From CAZFLM01 sp964519955 (GTDB taxonomy: Bacteria; Armatimonadota; Chthonomonadetes; Chthonomonadales; CAJBBX01), in NCBI GenBank assembly GCA_964519955.1, contig CAZFLM010000024.1:16782-80781 (forward strand): a stretch of DNA of 64,000 bases, read 5' to 3'. Below, piece by piece: positions 24,958 to 34,384 of this stretch (its first letter is position 1; the number at the start of each line of letters is the position of its first letter). Both the position numbers and the translations under genes were made by a program. The notes under the pieces were generated by a model. It ran no database searches, had not been told where the DNA came from, and worked only from the letters and a program-made list of their open reading frames with translations.

Positions 24958-27948
24958 CTACATATTGGCCAGGAACCAGTTGGCGATCGCCGTCAACTCA
25001 TCGGCGGCTCGTGCGGTGATGTGCTTCCCGCGCTGCGCTACCACGTGGTTCAGGAACGCCCCGAGCGCCTCTCTCGTGCCCGCCATGTCGCCGGCCGCAT
25101 AGGCGGCCAGCGCCTGTCGCAGCTTGGTGGTGCACGAGTTGGCCATGCCCTTGTTGTCGATCTGGTGAGACCGGAACATCATCCCGACATCCTCGATCAG
25201 CCACTCGAGGTCCGCGGCGCCCACGGAGTGCTCGGCGGCGCCGATGTCGACGGACCGGCCGGCTATCCGCGCAGCTCCGTAGAGATCGGTAACCACCCCT
25301 AGCGGAACATCACTCGACGCGCCGCGGTCGACGCACGGCGACCCCGTCAGCAGGTGGAAGTCGCCTGCTGTGGGGTTGGAGAGGCGCGGGTCGGCCGTCA
25401 CATCGGTCGAGTCCGTCGCTACTGGGTACCACTGTCCTCCATCGTCCTGCACCCAGTATCCGCCTCCCCAGAGGCAGTTGCCGCGCCGGATCGGCTGGAG
25501 TTCGCCTGTCGACGAGATGGCGCTCCCGCTCTGCGAGATGACGGTGTTGGCAATGATCGGGTTCGAGTCGGTCGTCAGGATGCCGCCGGCGCCGTCGGCT
25601 CCGATGTTGCTGACGATCGTGTTGTTGACCAGGCGGTCGCCCTGAGAACCGTTGACCCAGACGGCCCCCCGCTCGCCGCTGACGTTGCCCGCGATGGCGC
25701 AGTTGGTGACCGTGCTGGCGGCGCCGTCGCAGCCCCAGATAAGCAGACCGGCACCCGACAGGCCGGACCGGTTGTCCGTCATCCGACACCGGTCGATCAC
25801 GTTCGAGCCGTAGCAGAACAGCCCGCCGCCGTACGTGCCGCCGCTGTTGTCGCTGAAGTCGCAGTCCGTCGCAGTGCCACTGGTGTCGGCGGTGAAGAGA
25901 CAGACGGCCCCGTAGCCTGGCGACACGTTGTGGCGAAACGTCGACTGCCGCAGGCTGGTGGTGCAGCCCCACACGTACATGCCGCCCACATTGGCTGCCG
26001 ACGTGTTGTCGACAACGGCGCACCCGTCCATGTCGAGCTGGCCAAACAGGGCCTCGATGCCCCCGCCGACCTGGTCGGCACTGTTGCGGCTGATGGTGCA
26101 GTCCAGCAGGCCGAGGTTGTGGCCGCTCGAGTAGATGCCTCCCCCGATCGTTGCTGCCCTGTTGCCGGCAACGGTGCAGCCGTTCATCGTCGATCGGAAC
26201 TGCGGCTCGCTCCAGAAGACGATCCCGCCGCCGCCGTCTCCGGCAACGTTGTCGCTCACCTCGCACGCCGTGAACGTATGGTCCGCGTAGAGCGACATCC
26301 CTCCCCCTGCACCGACGGACCGGTTGCGTCGGATGCGGCTGTTGGCCATGGTCATGTTGCAGAGGTATGTGGTGAGTCCGCCGCCCCAGCCGGCGGAGTT
26401 ATCGTCGATGTCGCAGCCCGTAAGCGACACCTCGCTCACCTGCAGGCAGAGCCCGCCGCCGGCCGTTGGAGTGCTGTTCCCCAGCATGCCGCAGCCCGTC
26501 AGCTCCGCCGTGGTCTCGCTGATCGTCACGCCGCCACCGTTGCCGCCGGCGGAGTTGCCGACGATCTGGCAGTCGGTTATCCGGATTGGCACCTGGTAGG
26601 AGTTCACCCCGCCGCCCCAACCGTCCGTGGCATTGCCGGAGACCGCGCAGCGAGTGAGCATGAGGCTGCCGCCCCAGCCTGCCCAGATTCCGCCGCCGGC
26701 GAACGAACCGGTGTTGCCGGAGAGTGTGCAGTCCGTCAGGGACGCCTCTTCGCGCTCGAACCGGATGCCGCCCCCGGCGTCGGTGCAGGTGTTGCCGCTG
26801 ATGGTGGTCTTCTCGATCTGAGCCACCGAGTCCTCGGCGAAGAGGCCGCCACCCACTCCGTCGCACGTGTTGCCGGTGATCGTGCAGTCCAGGAGCGTGA
26901 CGGGGCCGGCATAGACATTCACGCCTCCTCCACGCCAGCTTCCGGCGTTGCCCTGCACAGTGCATCCGGCCATGTGGAGTGACCCGAAACCTGAAGAAGC
27001 GCCGCCGACCCCGGCGCTCCAGTTGCCGGTCATGCGGCACTCGACGTAGGAGCAGTCCGAGTCGTACTGGTCGACCGCGCCACCCGCGTCCACAGCCTGG
27101 TTGCCTGTGAACGTGCAATCGGATGCCTCGGTCGTCGCGTAGTGGGATTGGAGCCCGCCGCCGCACCCGGGCGTCGTGTTCCCGCTGAACGTACAGCCGC
27201 TGGCGATGAGGCCGCCTTCCCAGATGCAAGCGCCGCCGCCGTCGAAGGCCGCGGAGTTGCCGGTGAAGGTGCAGTTGTTCAGCGACAGGATGCCGGCGCT
27301 TGCGAACACGCCGCCGCCTCGGTACACGCACGTGTTGTTGGTGAAGGTGGAGTTGGATATGGCGATGTTGCCGTTGACCGAGCATACGCCGCCGCCGTTC
27401 CACCCGCCGGTGTTGTCGGCGAACTCGCAGTCCGAGAGGGTCGCGGAGCAGGTGTCCAGCCACACCCCCATGTACGTGTTGCTGTCCGACCGCAGATGGC
27501 TAGCGGTGACCGAGCAGCGTACTGCGTACGCACCTCGGTAAGTGCAGCCTGTCGTGCGGCAATTGCGGATTGTGAGGTCCGTGTCGACCGCGAGGATGCC
27601 ATTCCTCGATAGGCGAACGGTGAGCTGCTCGACCAGGACCGTGGGGCGCGCGCCGCCGGGCGCCGTGCGAGCGTACAGGCAGTTCACGCCTGGGCTCTCC
27701 AGGATGGTGGCATCGACTCCATCGCCCAGCAGGGCTAGATCCTTCTCGATATAGACGGGCGCTGCCAGTGTGTAGACGCCCGCCGCCATCCTGATCGTGT
27801 CGCCGGGCGCCGCCGCGGTGACTGCGTCCTGAAGCGTGGGCTGGTCGTCCGGGACGCGGATGATCTCAGAAGCGCGTGCCTGCGTGCATAGGAGTGGAAT
27901 GAGGAGTGCGAACAACGGCAAGGCTGTCTTGCGCATGCTGCCTGGCAT
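24958..27948 (-). CDS. Secreted right-handed parallel beta-helix protein with C-terminal FIMAH-like domain
   Basis: 996 residues. ATG 27948 is chosen (GAAGGGGG 10 bases upstream); the ATG four codons later is possible. A signal peptide (TALPLFALLIPLLCTQARA) is followed by IRVPDDQPTLQDAVTAAAPG, the usual opening of pectate-lyase-like helices. Then come some 25 coils with the recurring pattern (S/T)xCxFxxN(T/S)xxxxGGGxxxxxG. Residues about 905-996 (LEWLIEDVGMMFRSHQIDNK, LRQALAAYAAGDMAGTREAL, FLNHVVAQRGKHITARAADE) match the small helical FIMAH domain found at the C-terminus of secreted bacterial proteins. It is likely a surface or extracellular protein; no lyase active site is evident. Confidence 0.85.
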   Translation of the reverse strand: MPGSMRKTALPLFALLIPLLCTQARASEIIRVPDDQPTLQDAVTAAAPGDTIRMAAGVYTLAAPVYIEKDLALLGDGVDATILESPGVNCLYARTAPGGARPTVLVEQLTVRLSRNGILAVDTDLTIRNCRTTGCTYRGAYAVRCSVTASHLRSDSNTYMGVWLDTCSATLSDCEFADNTGGWNGGGVCSVNGNIAISNSTFTNNTCVYRGGGVFASAGILSLNNCTFTGNSAAFDGGGACIWEGGLIASGCTFSGNTTPGCGGGLQSHYATTEASDCTFTGNQAVDAGGAVDQYDSDCSYVECRMTGNWSAGVGGASSGFGSLHMAGCTVQGNAGSWRGGGVNVYAGPVTLLDCTITGNTCDGVGGGLFAEDSVAQIEKTTISGNTCTDAGGGIRFEREEASLTDCTLSGNTGSFAGGGIWAGWGGSLMLTRCAVSGNATDGWGGGVNSYQVPIRITDCQIVGNSAGGNGGGVTISETTAELTGCGMLGNSTPTAGGGLCLQVSEVSLTGCDIDDNSAGWGGGLTTYLCNMTMANSRIRRNRSVGAGGGMSLYADHTFTACEVSDNVAGDGGGGIVFWSEPQFRSTMNGCTVAGNRAATIGGGIYSSGHNLGLLDCTISRNSADQVGGGIEALFGQLDMDGCAVVDNTSAANVGGMYVWGCTTSLRQSTFRHNVSPGYGAVCLFTADTSGTATDCDFSDNSGGTYGGGLFCYGSNVIDRCRMTDNRSGLSGAGLLIWGCDGAASTVTNCAIAGNVSGERGAVWVNGSQGDRLVNNTIVSNIGADGAGGILTTDSNPIIANTVISQSGSAISSTGELQPIRRGNCLWGGGYWVQDDGGQWYPVATDSTDVTADPRLSNPTAGDFHLLTGSPCVDRGASSDVPLGVVTDLYGAARIAGRSVDIGAAEHSVGAADLEWLIEDVGMMFRSHQIDNKGMANSCTTKLRQALAAYAAGDMAGTREALGAFLNHVVAQRGKHITARAADELTAIANWFLANM

Positions 27949-28536
27949 GGAGCCGTTTCCCCCTTCGAAGTGGTGGCTCGGTCCCGGCCTGGACGAGTGC
28001 CTGATCCGGTGGCCGTGCCCCGGTTGTATCTGGTCCGGGTGGCGCGACGTCTCTGTGGCCGTACTGGCGCGAGACGGTTCGTGGACTGCCTGGCTGGCGA
28101 ACCCTGTCTGGCCGGGCTGTTCTGGTTGGCCCAGAATCGTGCCGGATCGGACAGGTTGGACGCGCGGCGCAGCTCAGTTGCGCGCGGTGGGTGCTGAGGC
28201 TTCGGCGAAAGGCGGCTGTGTCCGGGGCAGTCCGCGGGAGGCAGCAAGAGGGGATGCGCGCGCCTGCCGGTCGGACCCCGGGGGTGGGCAGGAGCGATGA
28301 TCGCTTGCGTGTCTTGAGTATAGGGCGTCGTGCGCCGTACGTCAATGTTGCCGGGTGGGATCCCGGCAAGACTACCGGGTGGCAGACCTGGTGGTTGGCA
28401 TCGCCGCCGGCATTGGGCAGTGCCCGACCGATCGGTACGCGCGGCGGCGCGAGCGGCGGCCGGAACTCGGTACAATAGCCCCATTCGAGGGTGCCTGTTT
28501 GGCCGGCCAGACGCGCGGCGCCCGAGAGGAGCTGTG
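27949..28536. other. 588-base divergent intergenic region
   Basis: It holds the minus-strand promoter at 28317-28345 with the long leader of the beta-helix gene. A plus-strand TACAAT (28471-28476) serves as a possible -10 for the hydrolase gene, without a good -35. Several GC-rich inverted repeats occur in the leader (for example around 28160-28195), but none matches a riboswitch I can name. No convincing coding frame. Confidence 0.5.
28317..28345 (-). promoter_or_regulatory. Promoter of the beta-helix gene, giving a long leader
   Basis: On the minus strand, TTGACG (28340-28345), a 17-nt spacer and TATACT (28317-28322). The start codon is about 360 bases downstream, so the transcript would have an unusually long untranslated leader. 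Confidence 0.6.
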
Positions 28537-29577
28537 ATGCGGAACTCGCCGCCGACGGTTGGCCCAAGCGACGACGCGCTCGGTGAGAATGCGGGGTGCG
28601 CCCGACCGGCCCGCGGCTCCAGGCTGCGCCGCGGGTGCTACCGGCTCCTGCTCGCCCTCGGCATCTGGTGGGGGTTGGGGCTCGGCATCGCCTGGCTCAC
28701 CATCGCTCCGATCCAGATCCGCAGCACGGTGACTCCCGCCGCGTACGGCGCGAAGGACTACACCGACGTGGCCCTCCAGTCCGCCGACGGGACCGACCTG
28801 GCGGGCTGGCTGATGCCGGCGAATGGGGCCGCGAAGGGCGTCGTCATCGCGTGCCATGGCATCGGCGCCGACCGCACCTCGCTGCTGCCGTTCGCGGAGA
28901 CGATGAACCGCCGCGGCTATGCGGTGATCCTCTTCGACTTCCGCGCTCACGGCCGGAGCGGCGCTCGGCACGGTACGGCCGGGTACCGTGAGGTCGAGGA
29001 TGTGCTCGCCGTCATCGGGTGGGCGCGCGCGAACTCGTCGACGTACGGGCTGCCGGTCGTGCTGTACGGCCAGTCGCTTGGCGCAGCGTGCGCCCTCATG
29101 GCGGCCGCGCGGTGCCCGTACGTGCGGGCCGTCGTGGCGGAGAGCCCGTTCTCGCGCCTCGACCGCGCGATCGACAACCACTTCAGCCGCACAGCCGGCT
29201 GGGCCGCGCCGGTGCTGTCGATCCCGACGGTCTGGTGGGGTGAGCGCCTGATCGGCTGCCGGGCTCGCGATGTTTCGCCGGAAGCCGAGATCGCCCGGAT
29301 CGCCCCGCGTACGGTGCTGCTGATCCAGGATGCCGCCGACCGCCAGGCGCCGCCATCGGAGACGGCCATCTTGGTGCGGGCATCGGGTGGCGCGGCCAAG
29401 CTGTGGACGGTGCCTGGCGCGGACCACGTGTGCGCCGAGTTGGTGCAGCGCGAGGAGTTCGAGCGGCGCGTGGTCGGGCTGTTCGACGCGGCGGCCGGCA
29501 AGGTGGGGGCTAAGGCCCGCCCCGGGGGCGAGCGCGACGCCGGGCGCCATCGTGGTGGGCACGCCTCGAAGGAGTAG
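28537..29577 (+). CDS. Membrane-anchored alpha/beta hydrolase
   Basis: 346 residues from ATG 28537 with AGGAG 6 bases upstream. An N-terminal signal-anchor helix (LLLALGIWWGLGLGIAWLTI, about 40-60) precedes an alpha/beta hydrolase domain with the oxyanion motif ACHGIGADR and FDFRAHGRSG. The nucleophile elbow is GQSLGA (Ser about 185), with a late Asp (QDAADRQ) and His (PGADHVC). The catalytic triad is therefore complete. It is similar to BAAT/DUF1749-like and Bem46-type hydrolases. The substrate is unknown. The YfhO gene starts 2 bases after its stop, so the two form an operon. Confidence 0.88.
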   Translation: MRNSPPTVGPSDDALGENAGCARPARGSRLRRGCYRLLLALGIWWGLGLGIAWLTIAPIQIRSTVTPAAYGAKDYTDVALQSADGTDLAGWLMPANGAAKGVVIACHGIGADRTSLLPFAETMNRRGYAVILFDFRAHGRSGARHGTAGYREVEDVLAVIGWARANSSTYGLPVVLYGQSLGAACALMAAARCPYVRAVVAESPFSRLDRAIDNHFSRTAGWAAPVLSIPTVWWGERLIGCRARDVSPEAEIARIAPRTVLLIQDAADRQAPPSETAILVRASGGAAKLWTVPGADHVCAELVQREEFERRVVGLFDAAAGKVGAKARPGGERDAGRHRGGHASKE

Positions 29578-29579
29578 AC

Positions 29580-31907
29580 GTGGTGCGCGAACGGATGCGG
29601 TCGGCGTGGGCGCCTCTGGCGCTGGCTGGGCTGGCGGCGCTGCTCATGTGGCGGGTGGTGCTGGGCGGCCAGGCGTTCGTGCCCGCGAACCTGCTGCGCT
29701 ACGCGGCGCCGTGGTCGGCCGCGCCCAACGCCGACGCGATGCCGACGTGGAACCCGCTCCTCTACGACTCGGTGGGCCAGTTCTACCCCTGGCGCCACTT
29801 CGCGGCGGAATCGCTCCGCTCCGGTACGATCCCCCTCTGGAACCCCTACGCTTTCTGCGGCACGCCCTTCATGGCGAACAGCCAGTCGGCGGTGTTCTAC
29901 CCAGGCAATCTGCTCTACTGGCTGCTGCCCACCGCCACCGCCGCGGGCCTCTCCGTGTTGCTGCACCTCGTCTTGGCGGGCGTGTTCATGTGGGCGCTCG
30001 TTCGCCGGCTCGCACGCTCCGACGCGGCTGGCTTCGTGGCGGGCTGCGCGTTCATGTTGTCCGGGTGGCAGGTGGCCTGGCTGCATCTGCCGACGTTCCT
30101 CGCCACCTCCTGCTGGATCCCGCTCGGCGTGCTGCTGACGCTGCGGCTGTTCGAGAGGGCCAGCGCATCGCGCGCCGCCGGCTTGGGCGCCTGCGTGGGC
30201 ATGATGCTGCTCGCGGGGCACCTCCAGGTTGCGGCGTACGGGCTCATGGCGGTCCTCTGCGCGGCGGTGTCCGGGGCGTGGCGGCTCTGGGCGGGCGCGA
30301 AGGGGCAGCAGGACCGGCTCGTCGTGGTCGCCAGGTCCAAGGCGCTGTTCGTCGCTGCGCTGGCGCTCGGGGCGATGCTCTCGGCGCCGCAGGTGCTGCC
30401 CGCGCTGGAGCTGAGCAAGCGCTCGCACCGCGTGGGCGCCCCGTCCGCCGAGGGGTACAAGGCATACACGGACTATGCGGTGGGCCAGGCGCACCTCGCG
30501 ACGCTGCTGGTGCCGGGATATCTGGGCGAGCCGGCCGGCGGCGAGGGGCCGTACCGCGGGGTGAGCAAGGGGAATGCCTACTTCAACTACGCCGAAGGGG
30601 CGATGTACGTCGGGGTGACGACGCTGCTGCTCGCGGCGCTGGCGTTCGGCAGGCGGCGGCGCGACGATGAGGCCGATCCGAAGGCCGCGTGGCTGCTGGG
30701 CTCGGTCGGCGTGTTGGCGCTGCTCATCGCGTTCGCCACCCCGATCGACGCGCTGCTGTACTTCCACGTGCCGGGCTTCGGCCAGTCGGGCTCGCCGGGC
30801 CGCGCGCTGGTGCTATGGGCGTTCGCCGTCAGCGGCCTGGCGGGGATGGGCGCGGGGCGCCTGCTGCGCGGCGAGGTCGGGCTGAAGGCGGCGTCCATCG
30901 CGGCCGGTATAGGGTTGGTGGCTCTCGCCGGAGTGTACCTGCTGGGCGCGTCCGGCCAGGTGCTTCCCGGGCTCGAGGACAACGCGCCCTACATTGGCGA
31001 CCTGCCGCGCCAGATTGCGCTTCTGGTGTTGGCGGCCGGCGCGGCGATCGGCGCGGCTCGGAGCCGGAGTTCGGCGCTGCTGACGGCGCTGCCTGCGGCG
31101 CTCGTTGCGGTGGACCTGCTGGCGGCAGGCGTGAACATCAACCCGACCGCGCCGCGTGAGGCGATCTACCCCGAGACGCCGCTTATCGCGAGGCTGCGCG
31201 ACACCGCCGGCCACGACCGCGTGATGCCCGTGAACAAGGGCTGGTCGTTCCTCGGGCCGAGGGCGGTGCTGCCTCCAAACGGGGGCGTCGCGCTCGGCAT
31301 GCGCGATGTGCAGGGCTACGACTCGCTCTTCCCGGGGCAGTACAAGCAGTGGATGAACCGCCTGGCCGGCCGCGACAGCAGCCCGCCGGAAGTGGGCAAC
31401 ATGGTCTTCGCCCGCGACCCGCTGAGCCCGATGGCGCGGCTGCTGGGCGTGCGGTGCGTGCTCTCGCTGGAGCCGATCGCCGGGCTGGGAGGCGGCGAGG
31501 AGCAGCTTGACGGCGCCTGGCTCTACACGCTGCCGGAGTGGCCGGGCCGCGTGCGGATGGCGGACGGGCAGCCTCTTCCGCCGGTGAGTTGGGAGCAGGA
31601 CGCCCCGACGCGCGTGTCGTTCCGGGCGACCACGCCTGCTGGGCGCCTCGTCCTCGCCGATCAGCGCTACCCCGGTTGGCAGGCGTCGGTGGACGGCAAG
31701 GAGGCCCGCATCGAGGCGGCGGACGGCATCTTCCGGTGCGTGGACGTGAAGGCCGGCGAGCACCGTGTCGAGTACCGCTACGAACCGCAGGGCTTCCGCG
31801 TCGGGCTGTACCTGGCGCTGGTCGCGCTCCTCGTCGCGCTGGGGGCCGGATGCAACCGCAGATGGACGCAAATGAACGCGGATAACGTGAACTGCAACCA
31901 CAGATGA
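29580..31907 (+). CDS. YfhO-family polytopic membrane protein
   Basis: 775 residues from GTG 29580, preceded by AAGGAG at good spacing. About 12 membrane helices in the first 500 residues, with the YfhO hallmarks RYAAPWSA, DSVGQFYPWRHFAAESLRSG, WNPYAFCGTPFMANSQSAVF and PGFGQSGSPGRAL. The C-terminal ~250 residues form a soluble lobe with LADQRYPGWQASVDG, the typical YfhO ending. YfhO proteins are GT-C-type membrane enzymes; in Gram-positives YfhO glycosylates lipoteichoic acid. The last ~20 codons run into a dispersed repeat (CNRRWTQMNADNVNCNHR), so the natural stop was probably lost or replaced by repeat sequence. Confidence 0.88.
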   Translation: MVRERMRSAWAPLALAGLAALLMWRVVLGGQAFVPANLLRYAAPWSAAPNADAMPTWNPLLYDSVGQFYPWRHFAAESLRSGTIPLWNPYAFCGTPFMANSQSAVFYPGNLLYWLLPTATAAGLSVLLHLVLAGVFMWALVRRLARSDAAGFVAGCAFMLSGWQVAWLHLPTFLATSCWIPLGVLLTLRLFERASASRAAGLGACVGMMLLAGHLQVAAYGLMAVLCAAVSGAWRLWAGAKGQQDRLVVVARSKALFVAALALGAMLSAPQVLPALELSKRSHRVGAPSAEGYKAYTDYAVGQAHLATLLVPGYLGEPAGGEGPYRGVSKGNAYFNYAEGAMYVGVTTLLLAALAFGRRRRDDEADPKAAWLLGSVGVLALLIAFATPIDALLYFHVPGFGQSGSPGRALVLWAFAVSGLAGMGAGRLLRGEVGLKAASIAAGIGLVALAGVYLLGASGQVLPGLEDNAPYIGDLPRQIALLVLAAGAAIGAARSRSSALLTALPAALVAVDLLAAGVNINPTAPREAIYPETPLIARLRDTAGHDRVMPVNKGWSFLGPRAVLPPNGGVALGMRDVQGYDSLFPGQYKQWMNRLAGRDSSPPEVGNMVFARDPLSPMARLLGVRCVLSLEPIAGLGGGEEQLDGAWLYTLPEWPGRVRMADGQPLPPVSWEQDAPTRVSFRATTPAGRLVLADQRYPGWQASVDGKEARIEAADGIFRCVDVKAGEHRVEYRYEPQGFRVGLYLALVALLVALGAGCNRRWTQMNADNVNCNHR

Positions 31908-32099
31908 ACACGGACGGGTGCGGATGGCGGCGGGATGACGGCCTTGCTGTCCACCGATGAACGGGGATACGGCACGGCTGATGCAACCGCAGATGGACTC
32001 GGATGCACGCGGATAGCGTCAACTGCAACTACGGATGAGCACGGACGAGCGCAGATGACGGCGGGATAACGGCCTTGCTGTCCACCGATGAACGGGGAT
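31850..32099. repeat. Two ~131-bp tandem copies of the 'CGCAGATG' repeat
   Basis: Copy 1 begins ATGCAACCGCAGATGG at 31850 and copy 2 at 31981. Both contain GACGGCCTTGCTGTCCACCG and end with GATGAACGGGGAT. The unit is related to the repeats at 11040-11464 and 36731-36820. Copy 1 overlaps the 3' end of the YfhO gene. The remainder up to 32277 contains CCATCCTTCATATCCTGTCC, similar to another short dispersed pattern, and no gene. Confidence 0.8.
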
Positions 32100-32277
32100 G
32101 AACGGGGATGGTGTAGGGCGCTCCTGACTGTGGGGGCGCCCACGTTGTTCCTAGCCCATCCTTCATATCCTGTCCATCCTGTTCATCGATGTTCAACCGT
32201 CCTCTGCAGGGCGTGGCGCTGCTGGCGGCGAATCGGGGGGCGTTGGTGCATCCTTCGAGTGAGAGGTCCGTGCCGCC

Positions 32278-34242
32278 ATGCCCAAGTCGCTCCCGTTCCG
32301 CCAGATCCACCTCGACTTCCACACTAGCCCCGCGATCACGGACGTGGGCCGGGACTTCGACGCCGCGGAGTTCGCCCGGACGATGAAGCGGGCGCACGTG
32401 AACAGCGTCAACGTGTTCGCCAAGTGCCACCACGGCCACCTCTACACCAACACCCAGCGCCCCGAGCGGCACCCCGGACTGCGTCCGGGGCTGAACCTGG
32501 TTGGCGAGCAGGTGGAGGCGCTGCACCGCGAGGGCATCAAGGCGCCGATCTACATCAGCGTGCAGTGCGACGAGTACGCCGCCAACACGCACCCCGAGTG
32601 GATCGCGCGGCAGGAGGATGGGCGGCCGGTGGGGGCGGGGCCGCTGCAGCCGGGCTGGCAAGTCGTGGACATGTCCTCGCCGTACCAGGAGTACCTGGCC
32701 GAGCAGGTCGAGGAGATCCTGGCGGAGTTCAAGCCCTTCGACGGCATCTGGTTCGATATGTGCTGGGACCAGCCGAGCCTGAGCAAGTGGGCCAAGGCGG
32801 GCATGCTGAAGGATGGCCTGCGGCCGGAGAACGAGACCGACCGCGCGAAGTACGCCCGGGAGGTGGCTCAGCGGTACATGAAGCGCTTCCACGGTATGGT
32901 GCAGGCGGCGACGCCCGGCGCGCTCGTGTTCTTCAACTGCCGCCCGTACGGCTGCACGCCGGAAGAGGTGGGGTGCTTCGAGCAGTTCGAGATCGAGGCG
33001 CTGCCGACCGGCGGCTGGGGCTACCTCTACTTCCCGCGCCACGTGCGCTACCTGCGTTCGTTCGGCAAGGCGTGCGTGGGCATGACGGCGCGGTTCCACA
33101 AGAGCTGGGCGGACTTCGGCGGCATGAAGCCGGAGGCGGCGCTGGAGTACGAGTGCGCCCAGATGCTCGCGAACGGTGCGATGGCCGGCATCGGCGACCA
33201 GCTCCACCCGCGCGGCACGCTGGACCAGGCCGTGTACGACCGCATCGGGCGCGTCTACGCAAAGATCGAGGAGCGTGAGCCGTGGCTGGAGGGCGCGGAG
33301 CCCGTCACGCAGATCGGCGTTCTGACGAACCCGAACTCCGTCGCCAGCCAGCTCACCCGGGCGGACCAGGGCGCTACGCGGATGCTGACGCAGCTCAAGC
33401 ACCAGTTCGACTTCGTGGACGCCTCGCGCGACTGGGCGAAGTACGACCTGATCGTGCTCCCCGACGAAGTGCCCGTGGACGCGGCGTTCGCGGCGGAGAT
33501 CGAGTCCTACCTGGCGAAGGGCGGCCGCGTGTTGGCCACCGGTACGAGCGGACTGGCCGACGATGGCAAGAGCGTGCTGCTGCCGTCGCTGGGCGTGAGC
33601 GTGGAAGGGCCCTCTCCTTTCACCACAACCTACGTGCGCTTCGAGCCGGCCGCGGCCGAAGGCGTGCCTGCCACCGACCACGTGATGTACGAGCGCGGCC
33701 TGCGGGTGCGAGCGCGCGAGGGGGCCGAGGTGCTGGCGCGGGTGGTGGAACCCTACTTCGAGCGCACGTGGGAGCACTTCAGCTCGCACTTCCAGACGCC
33801 TCCGGACTCCGTGACGGACTACGCCGCGGCGGTTCGCAAGGGCAATGCCGCGTACATCGCCTACCCGATCTTCGGCGCGTACGCCCAGCACGGCAACGAG
33901 TGGATGCGGCTGCTCGTCCGCAGCGTGCTGGACCTGCTGCTGCCCGAGCCGCTGGTGCGCGCCCAGGCTCCGACCGGCGCGGAGGTGACGGTAACGCGCC
34001 AGGGCGAGCGCTCGATCGTGCACGTGCTCTACTACACTCCGGAGCGCCGCGCCGACGGCCTGGACCTGGTCGAGGACGTGGTGCCCCTCTTCGACGTGCC
34101 CGTCGCGCTGAAGCTGCCGGTGGCCCCCAAGCGCGTGTACCTGGCCCCGACCGGGCAGGACGTGGCGTTCACCTACGCGGATGGTTACGCGTCCGCGCGA
34201 GTGCCGCGCGTCGACGGGCATGCGATGGTGGTGTTCGAGTAG
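32278..34242 (+). CDS. GHL6/beta-galactosidase-like glycoside hydrolase
   Basis: 654 residues from ATG 32278, no signal peptide, so cytosolic. The N-terminal ~390 residues form a TIM barrel of the hypothetical glycosyl hydrolase 6 type: QIHLDFHTSPAITDVGRDFD, AHVNSVNVFAKCHHGHLYTN, GIWFDMCWDQPS (candidate nucleophile Asp near 160) and FEQFEIEALPTGGWGYLYF (candidate acid/base). A GATase/trimerisation-like Rossmann domain follows (about 395-480: YDLIVLPDEVPVDAAFAAEI), then a beta-sandwich. Homologues are often annotated as beta-galactosidase trimerisation-domain or alpha-L-fucosidase-like proteins. Substrate not determined. Confidence 0.8.
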   Translation: MPKSLPFRQIHLDFHTSPAITDVGRDFDAAEFARTMKRAHVNSVNVFAKCHHGHLYTNTQRPERHPGLRPGLNLVGEQVEALHREGIKAPIYISVQCDEYAANTHPEWIARQEDGRPVGAGPLQPGWQVVDMSSPYQEYLAEQVEEILAEFKPFDGIWFDMCWDQPSLSKWAKAGMLKDGLRPENETDRAKYAREVAQRYMKRFHGMVQAATPGALVFFNCRPYGCTPEEVGCFEQFEIEALPTGGWGYLYFPRHVRYLRSFGKACVGMTARFHKSWADFGGMKPEAALEYECAQMLANGAMAGIGDQLHPRGTLDQAVYDRIGRVYAKIEEREPWLEGAEPVTQIGVLTNPNSVASQLTRADQGATRMLTQLKHQFDFVDASRDWAKYDLIVLPDEVPVDAAFAAEIESYLAKGGRVLATGTSGLADDGKSVLLPSLGVSVEGPSPFTTTYVRFEPAAAEGVPATDHVMYERGLRVRAREGAEVLARVVEPYFERTWEHFSSHFQTPPDSVTDYAAAVRKGNAAYIAYPIFGAYAQHGNEWMRLLVRSVLDLLLPEPLVRAQAPTGAEVTVTRQGERSIVHVLYYTPERRADGLDLVEDVVPLFDVPVALKLPVAPKRVYLAPTGQDVAFTYADGYASARVPRVDGHAMVVFE

Positions 34243-34300
34243 GGCGGGTGCTGGGTGTCGGGTGCTGGGTGCCGGGTGCTGGGCGGGCGCAGCATGCCCC

Positions 34301-34329
34301 TTGACGGGTATGTATGCGCGCTATACAAT
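34301..34329 (+). promoter_or_regulatory. Promoter of the DUF2235-lectin gene
   Basis: TTGACG (34301-34306), a 17-nt spacer and TACAAT (34324-34329). It follows a short GGTGCTGGGTGYCGGGTGCT tandem at 34247-34285. The leader is about 50 nt. Confidence 0.75.
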
Positions 34330-34384
34330 GGCGGAACCGCCGGGACACGATGCGCCGGCGCGCTTCACAGGGCGGAGGACTGCA

